From Paracoccaceae bacterium (GTDB taxonomy: Bacteria; Pseudomonadota; Alphaproteobacteria; Rhodobacterales; Rhodobacteraceae), in contig WLWX01000001.1 in assembly GCA_012103375.1 (NCBI GenBank), positions 2,894,492 through 2,958,491 of the forward strand: 64,000 nucleotides of DNA. The letters run 5' to 3'. Shown here piece after piece: positions 17,870-27,567 of the stretch; position 1 is the first letter of the stretch, and every line of letters starts with the position of its first letter. A program made the translations under genes and the position numbers. The notes beneath the pieces are model-generated. The model was not told the origin of the DNA. It did no database searches and saw nothing but the letters and a program-made list of their open reading frames with translations.

Positions 17870-19237
17870 ATGGCAAAATCCACCACTCAGTTTTCCTGCA
17901 CGGCCTGCGGCGCGGTCCATTCCAAATGGTCCGGGCGGTGCGACGCCTGTGGCGAATGGAACTCGATCGTCGAAGAAGCGCCCCTGTCCAGCGGCCCCGG
18001 CGCAAAGTCGCTGGGCGCGAAACGCGGCAAGGCGGTCGCGCTGACGGATCTGTCCAGCACCGAAGCGCCGCCGCCGCGCACAACCAGCGCAATTGCCGAA
18101 TTCGACCGGGTGCTGGGTGGCGGTTTGGTCCCGGCATCGGCCATTCTGGTGGGCGGCGATCCTGGCATCGGCAAATCTACGCTGCTGCTTCAGGCGGCGG
18201 CGGCCCTGGCAAATGCGGGGCTGAAAGCGGTCTATGTGACGGGTGAGGAAGCCAGCGCACAGGTCCGCATGCGCGCCCAGCGTCTGGGGCTGGCGGATGC
18301 GCCGGTAAAACTGGCGACCGAGACCAGCCTGCGCGATATCCTGACGATGCTCGAGGCCGAGCGTCCGGATGTCGCCGTGATCGACTCGATCCAGACCATG
18401 TGGCTGGACACTGTCGAAAGCGCGCCGGGGTCGGTCGCACAGGTCCGCGCGGCCGCGCATGAGCTGACGACATTCGCCAAGAAACGCGGCATGTCGGTCA
18501 TTCTGGTCGGTCATGTCACCAAGGACGGCCAGATTGCCGGGCCGCGTGTTGTCGAACATATGGTTGACACTGTGCTTTATTTTGAAGGCGAACGCGGCCA
18601 TCAATTCCGCATTCTGCGCGCCGTCAAGAACCGGTTCGGCCCCGCCGATGAGATCGGCGTGTTCGAGATGACGGGCAAGGGGTTGGCCGAAGTCTCCAAC
18701 CCGTCCGAGCTGTTTTTGGCAGGCCGCGAAGACCCGACACCGGGGTCGGTCGTCTTCGCGGGCATCGAAGGCACCCGGCCCCTGTTGTGCGAAATTCAGG
18801 CGCTGGTCGCCCCGACGCCGCATTCGCAACCCCGCCGCAGTGCTGTCGGCTGGGACGGCGGGCGCCTGGCGATGATTCTTGCGGTGCTCGAGGCGCGCTG
18901 CGGCGTGCCGTTCACCGGGCTTGATGTCTACCTCAACGTTGCGGGCGGATTGCGGATCGGGGAACCTGCCGCCGACCTGGCCGTGGCGGCCGCGTTGCTG
19001 TCGGCGCGCGAAGATGTGGCATTGCCCCGCGAAACCGTGGTATTCGGGGAAATCAGCCTGTCAGGCGCCCTGCGCCCGGCGGGTCAGACGGAAAACCGCT
19101 TGAAGGAAGCGGGAAAACTTGGTTTCAGCACGGCTGTTACGGCGGCGGGGGCCAAACCCGGCCCGGGATCGACGGTCGAGCTGAAAACCTGGCCGGACCT
19201 GCCCACTTTCGTGGGCGAGATGTTTGGCGCAGGCTGA
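17870..19237 (+). CDS. radA: DNA repair protein RadA
   Basis: RecA-like branch-migration helicase acting in homologous recombination, 455 residues. N-terminal four-cysteine zinc finger (CTACGAVHSKWSGRCDACG), Walker A GGDPGIGKSTLL near 95, the RadA-specific VKNRFGPADEIGVF, and a C-terminal Lon-protease-like domain (LDVYLNVAGGLRI, FGEISLSGALRP) are all present in order. Start ATG lies 13 bases after the small membrane gene. Intact and typical in length. Confidence 0.97.
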   Translation: MAKSTTQFSCTACGAVHSKWSGRCDACGEWNSIVEEAPLSSGPGAKSLGAKRGKAVALTDLSSTEAPPPRTTSAIAEFDRVLGGGLVPASAILVGGDPGIGKSTLLLQAAAALANAGLKAVYVTGEEASAQVRMRAQRLGLADAPVKLATETSLRDILTMLEAERPDVAVIDSIQTMWLDTVESAPGSVAQVRAAAHELTTFAKKRGMSVILVGHVTKDGQIAGPRVVEHMVDTVLYFEGERGHQFRILRAVKNRFGPADEIGVFEMTGKGLAEVSNPSELFLAGREDPTPGSVVFAGIEGTRPLLCEIQALVAPTPHSQPRRSAVGWDGGRLAMILAVLEARCGVPFTGLDVYLNVAGGLRIGEPAADLAVAAALLSAREDVALPRETVVFGEISLSGALRPAGQTENRLKEAGKLGFSTAVTAAGAKPGPGSTVELKTWPDLPTFVGEMFGAG

Positions 19238-19257
19238 AAAGAAGGCGGAGCAGATTT

Positions 19258-19812
19258 ATGGATGGATTCACGCTATTTGACGCGATCGTCGCCGTACTGG
19301 TGATCATCTCGGCAATCCTGGCCTATTCGCGCGGTTTCGTGCGCGAAGTGATGAGCATCGCCGGCTGGATCGTCGCCGCCATCGTTGGCTTCATCTTTGC
19401 ACCGCGCGCCGAACCCTTGATGCGCGAATTGCCGGTTGTCGGCAGATACCTGGCAGACAGTTGCGAGTTGAGCATCATTGCGGCCTTCGTTGCGGTCTTT
19501 GCCGTCGCGCTGGTGGTGATGTCGATCTTCACGCCGCTGTTTTCCTCGCTGATCCAGCGCAGCGCCATTGGCGGGCTGGACCGGGGCCTTGGCTTTCTGT
19601 TCGGGGCCGCCCGCGGCGTCCTGTTGGTTGTGGTCGCCCTGATCGTCTATGACCGGGTCGTTGTCGGCGAAAGCCTTGCGATGATCGACGACAGCCGCAC
19701 GGCGCAGATCTTTGCCAATACGCAGGATCAGATCGACGAACAGCTTCCCGACGACGCGCCCGGCTGGCTGGTCGGTCGCTATGAACAACTGGTTGGCGTC
19801 TGCACCGGCTGA
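19258..19812 (+). CDS. cvpA: CvpA family membrane protein
   Basis: Inner-membrane protein of 184 residues with four hydrophobic segments and the family start FTLFDAIVAVLVIISAILAY, RGFVREVMSIAGWI and later GGLDRGLGFLFGAARGVLLV. CvpA is known from E. coli colicin V production and envelope stress phenotypes; the molecular role is unclear. In many alphaproteobacteria it precedes purF, and here it does too except for IS630 copy 2, which starts 11 bases after its stop and separates the two genes. Confidence 0.9.
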   Translation: MDGFTLFDAIVAVLVIISAILAYSRGFVREVMSIAGWIVAAIVGFIFAPRAEPLMRELPVVGRYLADSCELSIIAAFVAVFAVALVVMSIFTPLFSSLIQRSAIGGLDRGLGFLFGAARGVLLVVVALIVYDRVVVGESLAMIDDSRTAQIFANTQDQIDEQLPDDAPGWLVGRYEQLVGVCTG

Positions 19813-19823
19813 TCGGCAACATC

Positions 19824-20880
19824 TAAAGCGTTTCGGCTTGAACCTGAATCGCGAGGGATTCCCTTGAGACCTGATCTGTGATTCATCCTGTTTGGGAGGA
19901 TGGATCATGTCAGCACCTTTGCCATCTGCGCTTCGGATACGGTTTCAGAGATACATTGAAGAAGGGTTGAGCGGGCGCGCGGCGGCGTTGCGGTTGAAGC
20001 TGTCGCCTGCCACAGGCGCGCGGTGGGCGCGTCAGGTGAGGATGAAGGGTCATGCGGAACCTGCCCGGCAGGGACCGCCGCGCGGCAAGGGAAAGCTGGC
20101 TCCGCATCGGGAATTCTTTGAGGAGTTGATCGCACAAGACCCTGACATCACGCTCTTTGAGTTGCGTAATGCGCTGGCCGATGCAGAGGGTGTGCGGGTG
20201 CATCACTCCTCCATCGCCAACCTTCTGTCCCGGCTCGGCTTCACGTACAAAAAAAGTCGCTGGTCGCAACCGAGCGCCGCCGCGCCAAGGTAAGGCAGCA
20301 ACGGGCCGACTGGTTCAGATACCGCTCGCCAGCCATTGCGACCTTTCCTGAGCGCGTTGTCTTTATTGACGAAACCGCAGTGAAGACAAACCTCACGCGC
20401 CTACGCGGCAGAGCCAAGCGCGGTAAGCGCCTGACGATGGATGCGCCCTTCGGAAGCTGGGGAACCCAAACCTTGATCGCGGGCCTGACCCAAGGCGCGC
20501 TGATCGCACCTTGGGTCATCAAGGGAGCGATAGATGGCCCCGCCTTCGCGGCCTACATCCGCGAAGTGCTGGTCCCCGAGATCAACCCCGGCACTGTCGT
20601 CATTCTCGACAACCTGGCAACCCACCGGAATAAGGAGGCGACGCAGGCTTTACGCAATCACGGCTGCTGGTTCCTTTACCTGCCACCGTACTCGCCCGAC
20701 CTGAATCCCATCGAGCAGGCCTTCTCTAAACTGAAAGCCCATTTGCGACGGATCGGGGCCAGGTCCTTTACCCAGGTCTTCGAAGCAATCGGAGCAATCT
20801 GCGATCTCTACGACCCAGTAGAATGCTGGAACTACTTTAAGGCCGCCGGATATGTCTCAGGTTAATGTCGAAACGCTTTA
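19824..20880 (+). mobile_element. IS630-family insertion sequence, copy 2
   Basis: Same element as copy 1, complete, between TA at 19824-19825 and TA at 20879-20880. Inserted between cvpA and purF, so purF transcription must now start in the element or in the 92 bases left between its end and the purF ATG. Confidence 0.95.
19907..20865 (+). CDS. IS630 transposase, two frames, copy 2
   Basis: Same sequence as the copy at 3775, with the first frame ending at 20293, A7 slip site at 20249-20255 and the DDE frame ending at 20865. All three acidic catalytic residues are present. RBS GGGAGG before the ATG. Confidence 0.9.
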
Positions 20881-20972
20881 GTGGCGCGAATGTTATCTGC
20901 CGGGTGACAGCGCGGGCGAATCCCCTTATGGCGGTGCCAAGACCCGCGACACCTGCCGGAGCTGCCCTCCCG

Positions 20973-22451
20973 ATGCGCGACCCTGCTGATCTGACGCCGC
21001 TGAACACTGATCCATTTGACGACGACAAGCTGCATGAAGAATGCGGCGTCTTCGGCGTGATTGGCGTGGCCGAGGCGGCAAATTTCGTGGCCCTTGGCCT
21101 GCACGCCCTGCAACATCGCGGGCAAGAGGCTGGCGGCATTGTCAGTCACCACCCGGAAACCGGTTTCGCCTCGGCCCGCCGCTTTGGTTATGTGCGGGAC
21201 AATTTCACCAAGCAAAGCCTGATGGAAACCCTGCCGGGGCCGCTGTCGATTGGCCATGTGCGCTATTCCACCGCCGGGTCCAAAGGCGCGACCCAGATCC
21301 GTGACGTGCAGCCGTTTTTTGGTGAATTTTCCATGGGCGGCGCAGCAATTGCCCACAACGGCAACATCACCAATGCCGACGCGCTGCGCCGCGAGCTGAT
21401 TGACCGCGGCTCGATCTTCCAAAGCTCATCCGACAGCGAATGCATCATTCACCTGATGGCGCGGTCATTGCAGCGCAACATCCCTGAACGCATGAAAGAC
21501 GCCCTGCGCCGGGTCGAGGGGGCGTTTTCCATCGTCGCCATGACCCGCACCAAGCTGATCGGGGTGCGCGACCCGCTGGGCGTGCGTCCGCTGGTTCTCG
21601 GCAAGATCGGCGATGGCTGGGCGCTGAGTTCCGAAACCTGCGGGCTGGACATCATCGGAGCCGAGTTTGTGCGCGAAATCCAGCCGGGCGAAATGGTGGT
21701 GATCAACGACGACGGCATCGCGTCTTTGCGCCCGTTTGAAGCCAAGCGCCCCCGGTTCTGCATCTTTGAACACGTCTATTTCAGCCGCCCCGACAGCATG
21801 ATCGGCGGCGAAAGCGTTTATGAAACCCGCCGCCGGATCGGCGTGGAACTGGCGCGCGAAGCCCCAGTCGATGCCGATTATGTCTGTCCCGTCCCGGACA
21901 GCGGAACGCCCGCAGCCATCGGGTACAGCCAGGAAAGCGGCATCCCCTATGCGATGGGCATCATCCGCAACCAGTATATGGGCCGCACCTTCATCGAACC
22001 GACCGAGCAGATCCGGAACATGGGTGTGCGCCTGAAGCTGAACGTCAACCGGGCGCTGATCAAGGGCAAGCGGGTGATCCTGGTGGACGATTCGGTGGTG
22101 CGCGGCACCACCAGCCGCAAAATCAAGGAAATGATCCTTGATGCGGGTGCTGCCGAAGTGCACTTCCGCATCGCCAGCCCGCCGACCCAGTGGCCATGTT
22201 TCTACGGCGTGGACACGCCGATGCGGGAAAAGCTGCTGGCCGCCACGATGAGCGAGGATGAAATGCGCGACCACCTTGGCGTGGACTCGCTGCGGTTCAT
22301 ATCGCTGGACGGGTTGTACCGTGCGGTGGGCGAAGCCAAGGGCCGCGACCCGGCCCAGCCGCAATATTGCGATGCGTGTTTTTCGGGCGAGTATCCGGTG
22401 GAACCGGCCGATATGATCGAGCGTGGGGTTGTGGTTCGGGCGGCGGAGTAG
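20973..22451 (+). CDS. purF: Amidophosphoribosyltransferase
   Basis: First committed step of purine synthesis: PRPP plus glutamine to phosphoribosylamine. I take ATG 20973 (492 residues; GGAG upstream), which gives a short propeptide ending just before Cys24 in LHEECGVFGV, the nucleophile of the glutaminase domain after processing. ATG 20928 is in frame but its extension is low-complexity, and still further upstream the frame enters the insertion sequence. The PRPP site RVILVDDSVVRGTTS is present near residue 370. Intact, but its native upstream region is interrupted by IS630 copy 2. Confidence 0.96.
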   Translation: MRDPADLTPLNTDPFDDDKLHEECGVFGVIGVAEAANFVALGLHALQHRGQEAGGIVSHHPETGFASARRFGYVRDNFTKQSLMETLPGPLSIGHVRYSTAGSKGATQIRDVQPFFGEFSMGGAAIAHNGNITNADALRRELIDRGSIFQSSSDSECIIHLMARSLQRNIPERMKDALRRVEGAFSIVAMTRTKLIGVRDPLGVRPLVLGKIGDGWALSSETCGLDIIGAEFVREIQPGEMVVINDDGIASLRPFEAKRPRFCIFEHVYFSRPDSMIGGESVYETRRRIGVELAREAPVDADYVCPVPDSGTPAAIGYSQESGIPYAMGIIRNQYMGRTFIEPTEQIRNMGVRLKLNVNRALIKGKRVILVDDSVVRGTTSRKIKEMILDAGAAEVHFRIASPPTQWPCFYGVDTPMREKLLAATMSEDEMRDHLGVDSLRFISLDGLYRAVGEAKGRDPAQPQYCDACFSGEYPVEPADMIERGVVVRAAE

Positions 22452-22531
22452 TGGCCCGGAGTGGATTTTGATCAAACAAACCTAACAACGCTCGAACAGA
22501 CAAAACCCGCCCGCCAGAACACACACCCGGC

Positions 22532-22667
22532 GCGCATGCGCCATGCCCGACCTCCCCCGCGGGAGGGCATCTTGAAACGCCCGAATTGCTTGAACCGGCT
22601 TGGTTTTTCAGAATTCAGGTCGCACTCAACCACACCGCCCTCCCTAGGTCGGGCATGGCGCAAGCGC
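22532..22667. repeat. Long-range inverted repeat
   Basis: Arms of 22 bases at 22532-22553 and 22646-22667 (GCGCATGCGCCATGCCCGAC.. and its complement) pair with one mismatch; GGGAGGGC is also mirrored just inside. The spacer is about 92 bases. It fills most of the 338-base gap between purF and the next gene, which otherwise holds no supported frame. It could be a structured RNA end, a repeat element, or a terminator of both strands. Confidence 0.6.
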
Positions 22668-22789
22668 GCCTCTGGCCAAGCCCGCCAACCGTCTGGGATT
22701 CTGTCCTTCCCCAAGCTGCGCTTCAGCTAATAGGGGCTTCGTCGCCATCATCGCTTGCAGTCGCAGTTCACGCGCGCCACCTTGCCAGC

Positions 22790-23194
22790 ATGTCACCGCT
22801 TCCGACCCATCTTGCCACCACCATCGCCCCCTGGCCCGCCGGGGCGCAGGCACATTTCCACACGATCCGCACCGCGATCCTCTCTGCCGCCGCCGACACG
22901 CCCCACGTCGGCCCGATCACCGAGACGCTGAAATGGGGACAACCTTCCTGGCTGACCGAGGCGAGCAAATCCGGCACCACGATCCGCGTGGCCTGGTCCG
23001 AGGCGCGCGCCGATCAAATCGGCCTTTATGTCCATTGTCAGACAACCATCGTCGCCACCATGCGCGACCTCTACGCGGATGCGTTCACATATGAGGGGAA
23101 CCGCACCTTGCTCAGCCCGCTGAGCGTGCCCCTTCCCCGCGACCCACTCGACCATTTCATCCGAATGGCGCAAAGCTATCACCGGACCGGTTGA
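22790..23194 (+). CDS. DUF1801 domain protein
   Basis: Small cytoplasmic protein of 134 residues with the DUF1801 pattern ITETLKWGQPSWLT followed by SGTTIRVAWS, a fold (YdhG-like) of unknown biochemical role. ATG 22790 starts immediately before the domain; an upstream in-frame ATG at 22586 would add about 68 residues derived from the inverted repeat region and is unlikely. It is followed by the SDR gene with a 32-base gap. Confidence 0.75.
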   Translation: MSPLPTHLATTIAPWPAGAQAHFHTIRTAILSAAADTPHVGPITETLKWGQPSWLTEASKSGTTIRVAWSEARADQIGLYVHCQTTIVATMRDLYADAFTYEGNRTLLSPLSVPLPRDPLDHFIRMAQSYHRTG

Positions 23195-23226
23195 CGCCGC
23201 CGCCCAACGCGGCCACACCGCAGCCC

Positions 23227-23871
23227 ATGACTAAACTTGCCCTCATCACCGGAGCCTCTCGCGGGCTTGGCGCGGCGCTGGCTGAGACTTTGGCCGCGAC
23301 GCATCACATCGTCGCCGTGGCCCGCACCACCGGCGCGCTGGAAGAACTCGACGACCGGATCAAGACGGCGGGCGGTCAGGCGACACTTGCGCCGATGGAT
23401 ATCACCGACACAAACGCCATGGCCCATCTGTGCCGGGGGATTCACGACCGCTGGGGTCACGCCGATCTGTGGCTGCACACGGCGATCCACGCCGCCCCCT
23501 TGTCACCCGCCGCCCATGTGGACGCCCGCGACTGGGCAAAATCGGCCGAGGTGAATGCCACCGCCACCGCCAACCTGATCGCGATGGTACAACCGCTGCT
23601 GCTGGCCGCACCTGCCGGGCAGGCCGTGTTCTTCGACGACCCGCGCGGCGGCGCCGCGAATTTCGGCAGCTATGGCGCGACCAAGGCGGCGCAGATCGCG
23701 CTGGCGCGAAGTTGGCAAGCCGAGGCGGCAAAGACCGGCCCCAAAGTGCACATTCTGACCCCCGAACCCATGCCCACCGCCACCCGCGCCCGGTTCTTTC
23801 CGGGCGAAGATCGCGCCCCATTGGCCGATCCGCGTGCGGAAGCGACACGGCTGCTGGCTCTTTTGAATTAA
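23227..23871 (+). CDS. Short-chain dehydrogenase/reductase
   Basis: NAD(P)-dependent oxidoreductase of 214 residues. Motifs: TGASRGLGAA cofactor glycine motif at the N-terminus and YGATKAA (YxxxK) near residue 156. The usual catalytic serine position reads FFDDPRGG, so the serine may be replaced, which is atypical. Upstream DUF1801 gene is in the same direction; surE follows after 64 bases. Substrate unknown. Confidence 0.82.
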   Translation: MTKLALITGASRGLGAALAETLAATHHIVAVARTTGALEELDDRIKTAGGQATLAPMDITDTNAMAHLCRGIHDRWGHADLWLHTAIHAAPLSPAAHVDARDWAKSAEVNATATANLIAMVQPLLLAAPAGQAVFFDDPRGGAANFGSYGATKAAQIALARSWQAEAAKTGPKVHILTPEPMPTATRARFFPGEDRAPLADPRAEATRLLALLN

Positions 23872-23935
23872 CGCCCGGCCAGCGCTTTACCGTCCGCTTG
23901 CCCTGACCTATTGAGGGGGCATACTTGGGGCGAAC

Positions 23936-24721
23936 ATGCGCATTCTTCTGACCAATGACGACGGTATCAACGCCCCCGGCTTGCAGGTGCTGGAGGCGAT
24001 CGCCGCCGACATCGCAGGACCGGACGGAGAGGTCTGGGTCGTCGCACCTGCCTTCGAACAATCCGGCGTCGGGCATTGCATCAGCTATACCCACCCGATG
24101 ATGATTTCGCAGATGGGCACACGCCGCTTTGCCACCGAAGGCTCACCAGCGGATTGTGTTCTTGCGGGGTTGCATCACGTGATGCCCGAACGCCCCGATC
24201 TGGTGTTGTCCGGCGTAAACCGGGGCAACAACGCGGCTGAAAACACGCTCTATTCCGGCACCATCTGCGCCGCGATCGAGGCGACGTTGCAGGGCATTCC
24301 GGCAATAGCACTCAGCCAGTTTTATGGCCCCGATAATGCCAGTCTGGACAACCCGTTTGACGCTGCGGCGGTGCATGGCGCCGGGCTGATCCGTGATATG
24401 CTCGACAAGGCGCGTTGGGATGCGGATCGCGATTACCGGTTGTTTTACAATGTGAATTTCCCGCCGGTCGCTGCGGATGCCGTCAAGGGCCGTCAGGTTG
24501 TCGCCCAGGGCTGGCGGCATGATACCAACTTCGGGGTCGAACCGCATTCCGCCCCATCGGGGCGGCAGTTCCTGTGGATCAAGGGTGGCCCGCAGCATAT
24601 TCCGACCGATCCCGGAACGGATGTTGCGGCCAATCTGGACGGATACATTTCGGTCACGCCGATGCGCTGTGATCTGACCGCCCATGATGCACTGGCCGAT
24701 ATCGCGGAGCAGCTGGGATGA
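23936..24721 (+). CDS. surE: 5'/3'-nucleotidase SurE
   Basis: Metal-dependent phosphatase acting on nucleoside monophosphates and other phosphate esters, linked to stationary-phase survival. The 261-residue protein starts [16 protein letters not shown], where the DD pair binds the metal. FEQSGVGH and [22 protein letters not shown], with the Asn metal ligand, follow. The stop overlaps the pcm start (ATGA). surE-pcm-nlpD is a widely conserved arrangement. Confidence 0.96.
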   Translation: MRILLTNDDGINAPGLQVLEAIAADIAGPDGEVWVVAPAFEQSGVGHCISYTHPMMISQMGTRRFATEGSPADCVLAGLHHVMPERPDLVLSGVNRGNNAAENTLYSGTICAAIEATLQGIPAIALSQFYGPDNASLDNPFDAAAVHGAGLIRDMLDKARWDADRDYRLFYNVNFPPVAADAVKGRQVVAQGWRHDTNFGVEPHSAPSGRQFLWIKGGPQHIPTDPGTDVAANLDGYISVTPMRCDLTAHDALADIAEQLG

Positions 24722-25383
24722 CCGACACTCCCCCCCCCACGCCCGAGGAGCTGGCCGAGCGCAAGATGCGGTTCCTGTTCACGCTGCGCTCGCGCGGGGT
24801 ACGGGATGCGCGCACGCTGGAGGCGATGGAAAAGGTCGACCGCGGTGCCTTCGTGACCGGCCTGTTCGCCGACCGCGCGTATGAGGATATGCCGTTGCCA
24901 ATCTCTTGCGGGCAGACCATCAGCCAGCCCAGCGTTGTCGGGCTGATGACCCAGGCACTGGACGTACAGCCGCGCGATAAGGTGCTCGAGGTTGGGACAG
25001 GCTCGGGCTATCAGGCGGCCGTCCTCAGCCATCTGGCGCGCCGGGTCTATACTGTAGATCGCCATGCCGCACTGGTGCGAGAGGCACGCCGCGTGTTCGA
25101 CGCGATGGACCTGACCAACGTGACGGCCTTCACCGCAGATGGGTCGCGCGGGTTGCCCAAACAGGCACCCTTTGATCGCATCCTGGTCAGCGCCGCGGCC
25201 GAGGATCCACCCGGCCCCCTGATGGCCGAATTGCGCGTCGGCGGCATCATGGTTTTGCCCGTTGGACAGTCCGATGCGGTGCAATCCCTGATCAAAGTCA
25301 CCCGCTCCGAAACCGGCTATGACTATGAGGAGTTGCGCCCCGTGCGCTTCGTCCCCTTGCTTGAAGGCCTCGGATCAGAGTAG
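24718..25383 (+). CDS. pcm: Protein-L-isoaspartate O-methyltransferase
   Basis: SAM-dependent repair enzyme that methylates isoaspartyl residues in damaged proteins. The 221-residue protein shows [20 protein letters not shown] (substrate-site region), SAM motif [15 protein letters not shown] near residue 85, and the late motif [11 protein letters not shown]. Translationally coupled to surE. Intact. Confidence 0.95.
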   Translation: MTDTPPPTPEELAERKMRFLFTLRSRGVRDARTLEAMEKVDRGAFVTGLFADRAYEDMPLPISCGQTISQPSVVGLMTQALDVQPRDKVLEVGTGSGYQAAVLSHLARRVYTVDRHAALVREARRVFDAMDLTNVTAFTADGSRGLPKQAPFDRILVSAAAEDPPGPLMAELRVGGIMVLPVGQSDAVQSLIKVTRSETGYDYEELRPVRFVPLLEGLGSE

Positions 25384-25397
25384 ACCTGTTCACGGAA

Positions 25398-25416
25398 GGC
25401 CCCGAAAACAGGGGCC
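25398..25416 (+). promoter_or_regulatory. Hairpin between pcm and nlpD
   Basis: GGCCCC-GAAAACA-GGGGCC stem-loop in the 54-base gap. No T-run follows, so a partial terminator or RNA-processing hairpin is more likely than a full stop; nlpD follows 22 bases later. Confidence 0.5.
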
Positions 25417-25437
25417 ACCGTTTGAGGATTGTAGCAG

Positions 25438-26577
25438 ATGGCGGTTTTTGGCCCTTCTTTTCGCGTGGCGCTTATCGGCTTTGGCTTGATGAGCCTGACG
25501 GCATGTCAGGATGCGTTTGACTTCGACTTCCGCCGACTTGGCCAAGGTTTTTCAACCACTGGTGAGGCGCAGGTGGCTGAACGCCCGGATGGCGACAATC
25601 GCGGCGTCATCTCTTATCCCAGTTATCAGGTGGCGGTGGCGCGCGAAGGTGACACGCTGCGCGACATTTCGGCCCGTGTTGGCCTTTCAGTGGCGGAACT
25701 GTCGCGGTTCAACGGCCTGCCCGAAGATGTACCGCTGCGCGCGGGTGAATTGATCGCCCTGCCCAGCCGGGTCGAAGAACCCTCGCCCGCGACCGGCGCG
25801 GTTACGACAGGGCCGATTGCGACCAGCGACGTAGATATCACCAGTATTGCCGGTGGCGCGATTGATCAGGCCGAGGCGCAAGGCCGGGGCCGCCTGCCGC
25901 TGGCGCCAGAGCCTGTGCGCCACAAGGTTGCGCGCGGCGAAACGGCCTATTCCATCTCTCGCCGGTACGACATCCCGGTGTCTGCGCTTGTCGAATGGAA
26001 CGGCATTGGCAGTGATTTCGCGATCCGCGAAGGGCAGTTCCTGCTGATCCCGCCAACGGTTCAGCCAGCCAAAGACCCCGGCGTGTCCGAGCCTGGTGCC
26101 GGATCCGCCTCGCCCAAGCCGCCGTCGTCGGTGGACCCGTTACCGGATGAGGCGGCGACGCTGGATACCCCGAAGGAGACGCCGGATTCGCCCGATCTGG
26201 CGACAGATCGCACCGCAGCGTCGGACACCGGCAAACTGGCGCTGCCCGTGGTCGGCAAGATCATCCGGGGCTATGCCAAGGGCAAGAACGACGGCATTGA
26301 TATTGCCGCAGATGCCGGAACGCCGGTGAAATCTGCCGGCAACGGCACGGTCGCGGCGATCACGCGCGATACGGATCAAATCCCGATCCTGGTGATTCGG
26401 CATCCGAACAATCTGCTGACGGTCTATGCCGGCGTCGATATCATCCGGGTTTCGAAAGGCCAGCAAGTCAAGCGCGGTCAGACCATCGGAGAGGTTCGCA
26501 AAGGCACCCCCAGCTTCCTGCATTTCGAAGTGCGCGAAGGGTTTGAGAGCGTCGATCCGAACACCTATCTGCAGTAG
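25438..26577 (+). CDS. LysM/LytM lipoprotein, NlpD/EnvC-like
   Basis: Probable outer-membrane lipoprotein of 379 residues with lipobox LTAC near residue 22. Two LysM peptidoglycan-binding repeats follow (YQVAVAREGDTLRDISARVG and HKVARGETAYSISRRYDI). After a proline/aspartate-rich linker comes a C-terminal M23/LytM domain. The metal ligands of active M23 enzymes are not all there: the HxxxD site reads NDGIDIAAD and the HLH site reads FLHFEV. This degenerate pattern is known from NlpD and EnvC, which activate cell-division amidases rather than cut the wall. Position after surE-pcm supports the NlpD assignment. Confidence 0.85.
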   Translation: MAVFGPSFRVALIGFGLMSLTACQDAFDFDFRRLGQGFSTTGEAQVAERPDGDNRGVISYPSYQVAVAREGDTLRDISARVGLSVAELSRFNGLPEDVPLRAGELIALPSRVEEPSPATGAVTTGPIATSDVDITSIAGGAIDQAEAQGRGRLPLAPEPVRHKVARGETAYSISRRYDIPVSALVEWNGIGSDFAIREGQFLLIPPTVQPAKDPGVSEPGAGSASPKPPSSVDPLPDEAATLDTPKETPDSPDLATDRTAASDTGKLALPVVGKIIRGYAKGKNDGIDIAADAGTPVKSAGNGTVAAITRDTDQIPILVIRHPNNLLTVYAGVDIIRVSKGQQVKRGQTIGEVRKGTPSFLHFEVREGFESVDPNTYLQ

Positions 26578-26727
26578 GGCGTTGCGTTGAGACGCCGCTG
26601 TGATCGCTGCAAGCTGAGACCTTGTTTCGAGGCGCGGATGCGCCATAACCGACCCAGAGCGCCCTCCTGAATATCTGAGTCGCTATTGGGAGTGCCTGCG
26701 CCAATGCCCGCCGCAGGCAAGTACCGC

Positions 26728-27567
26728 TCAGCCCAGCGCCACTTCGCGCCGACCGGCCAGATCGACGAAATACTGCCAGGCCACCCGGCCAGAGCGTGCG
26801 CCGCGCGTTGCCTGCCACTCGATCGCTTCGGCGCGCAGGGTGTCATCGTCAATCTCGACATCGTGGGCATCGCAATAGCCCCGGATCATCGTCAGGTATT
26901 CGTCCTGGGTGCAGGGGTGGAAGCCCAGCCACAGGCCGAACCGGTCTGACAAGCTGACCTTTTCCTCAACCGCTTCCGAGGGGTTAATGGCGCTCGACCG
27001 CTCGTTCTCGATCATGTCGCGGGGCATCAGGTGGCGGCGGTTTGAGGTGGCATAGAATACCACATTCTCTGGCCGCCCCTCGATCCCGCCATCCAGCACC
27101 GCCTTCAGCGACTTGTAGTGTTCATCATCATGGGAAAACGACAGGTCATCGCAAAACAGCAGAAACCGGTGCGGCGCAGCGCGCAGCAGGCCCAGCAGGC
27201 GCCCGATCGAAGGCAGATCTTCGCGCTGCACTTCAACAATCTTCAGCGACGCACCCTGCTTCAGAACCTCGGCATGCACAGCTTTGACCAGGCTGGATTT
27301 CCCCATCCCCCGCGCGCCCCACAACAGGGCGTTATTGGCGGCGTGGCCGCGGGCGAATTGCAGTGTGTTGGCCAACAGCGTATCGCGCGAACGATCAATG
27401 CCGACCAGCAGCGGCAAGCCGACGCGATTGACATGCGCGACCGGGCTCAGGCGATCCGGATCCACATGCCACACAAACGCATCAGCGGCTGCGAAATCCG
27501 GTGCGCCCAGCGGTTCCGGCGCCATCCTTTCCAGCGCTGCCGCGATCCGTTCCATGGGGTCGCTCAC
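26728..27567 (-). CDS. DUF815 AAA-type ATPase
   Basis: ATP-binding protein of 279 residues from the DUF815 family, often found with the Tat genes in alphaproteobacteria; biochemical role unknown. Walker A ALLWGARGMGKSSLVKA lies near residue 80 and Walker B FLLFCDDLSFS near 140, followed by VVFYATSNRRHLMP with the sensor region and RFGLWLGFHPC. The start overlaps the tatC stop by ATGA, placing it last in the tatABC operon. It converges with nlpD, with 150 bases between stops. Confidence 0.88.
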   Translation of the reverse strand: MSDPMERIAAALERMAPEPLGAPDFAAADAFVWHVDPDRLSPVAHVNRVGLPLLVGIDRSRDTLLANTLQFARGHAANNALLWGARGMGKSSLVKAVHAEVLKQGASLKIVEVQREDLPSIGRLLGLLRAAPHRFLLFCDDLSFSHDDEHYKSLKAVLDGGIEGRPENVVFYATSNRRHLMPRDMIENERSSAINPSEAVEEKVSLSDRFGLWLGFHPCTQDEYLTMIRGYCDAHDVEIDDDTLRAEAIEWQATRGARSGRVAWQYFVDLAGRREVALG

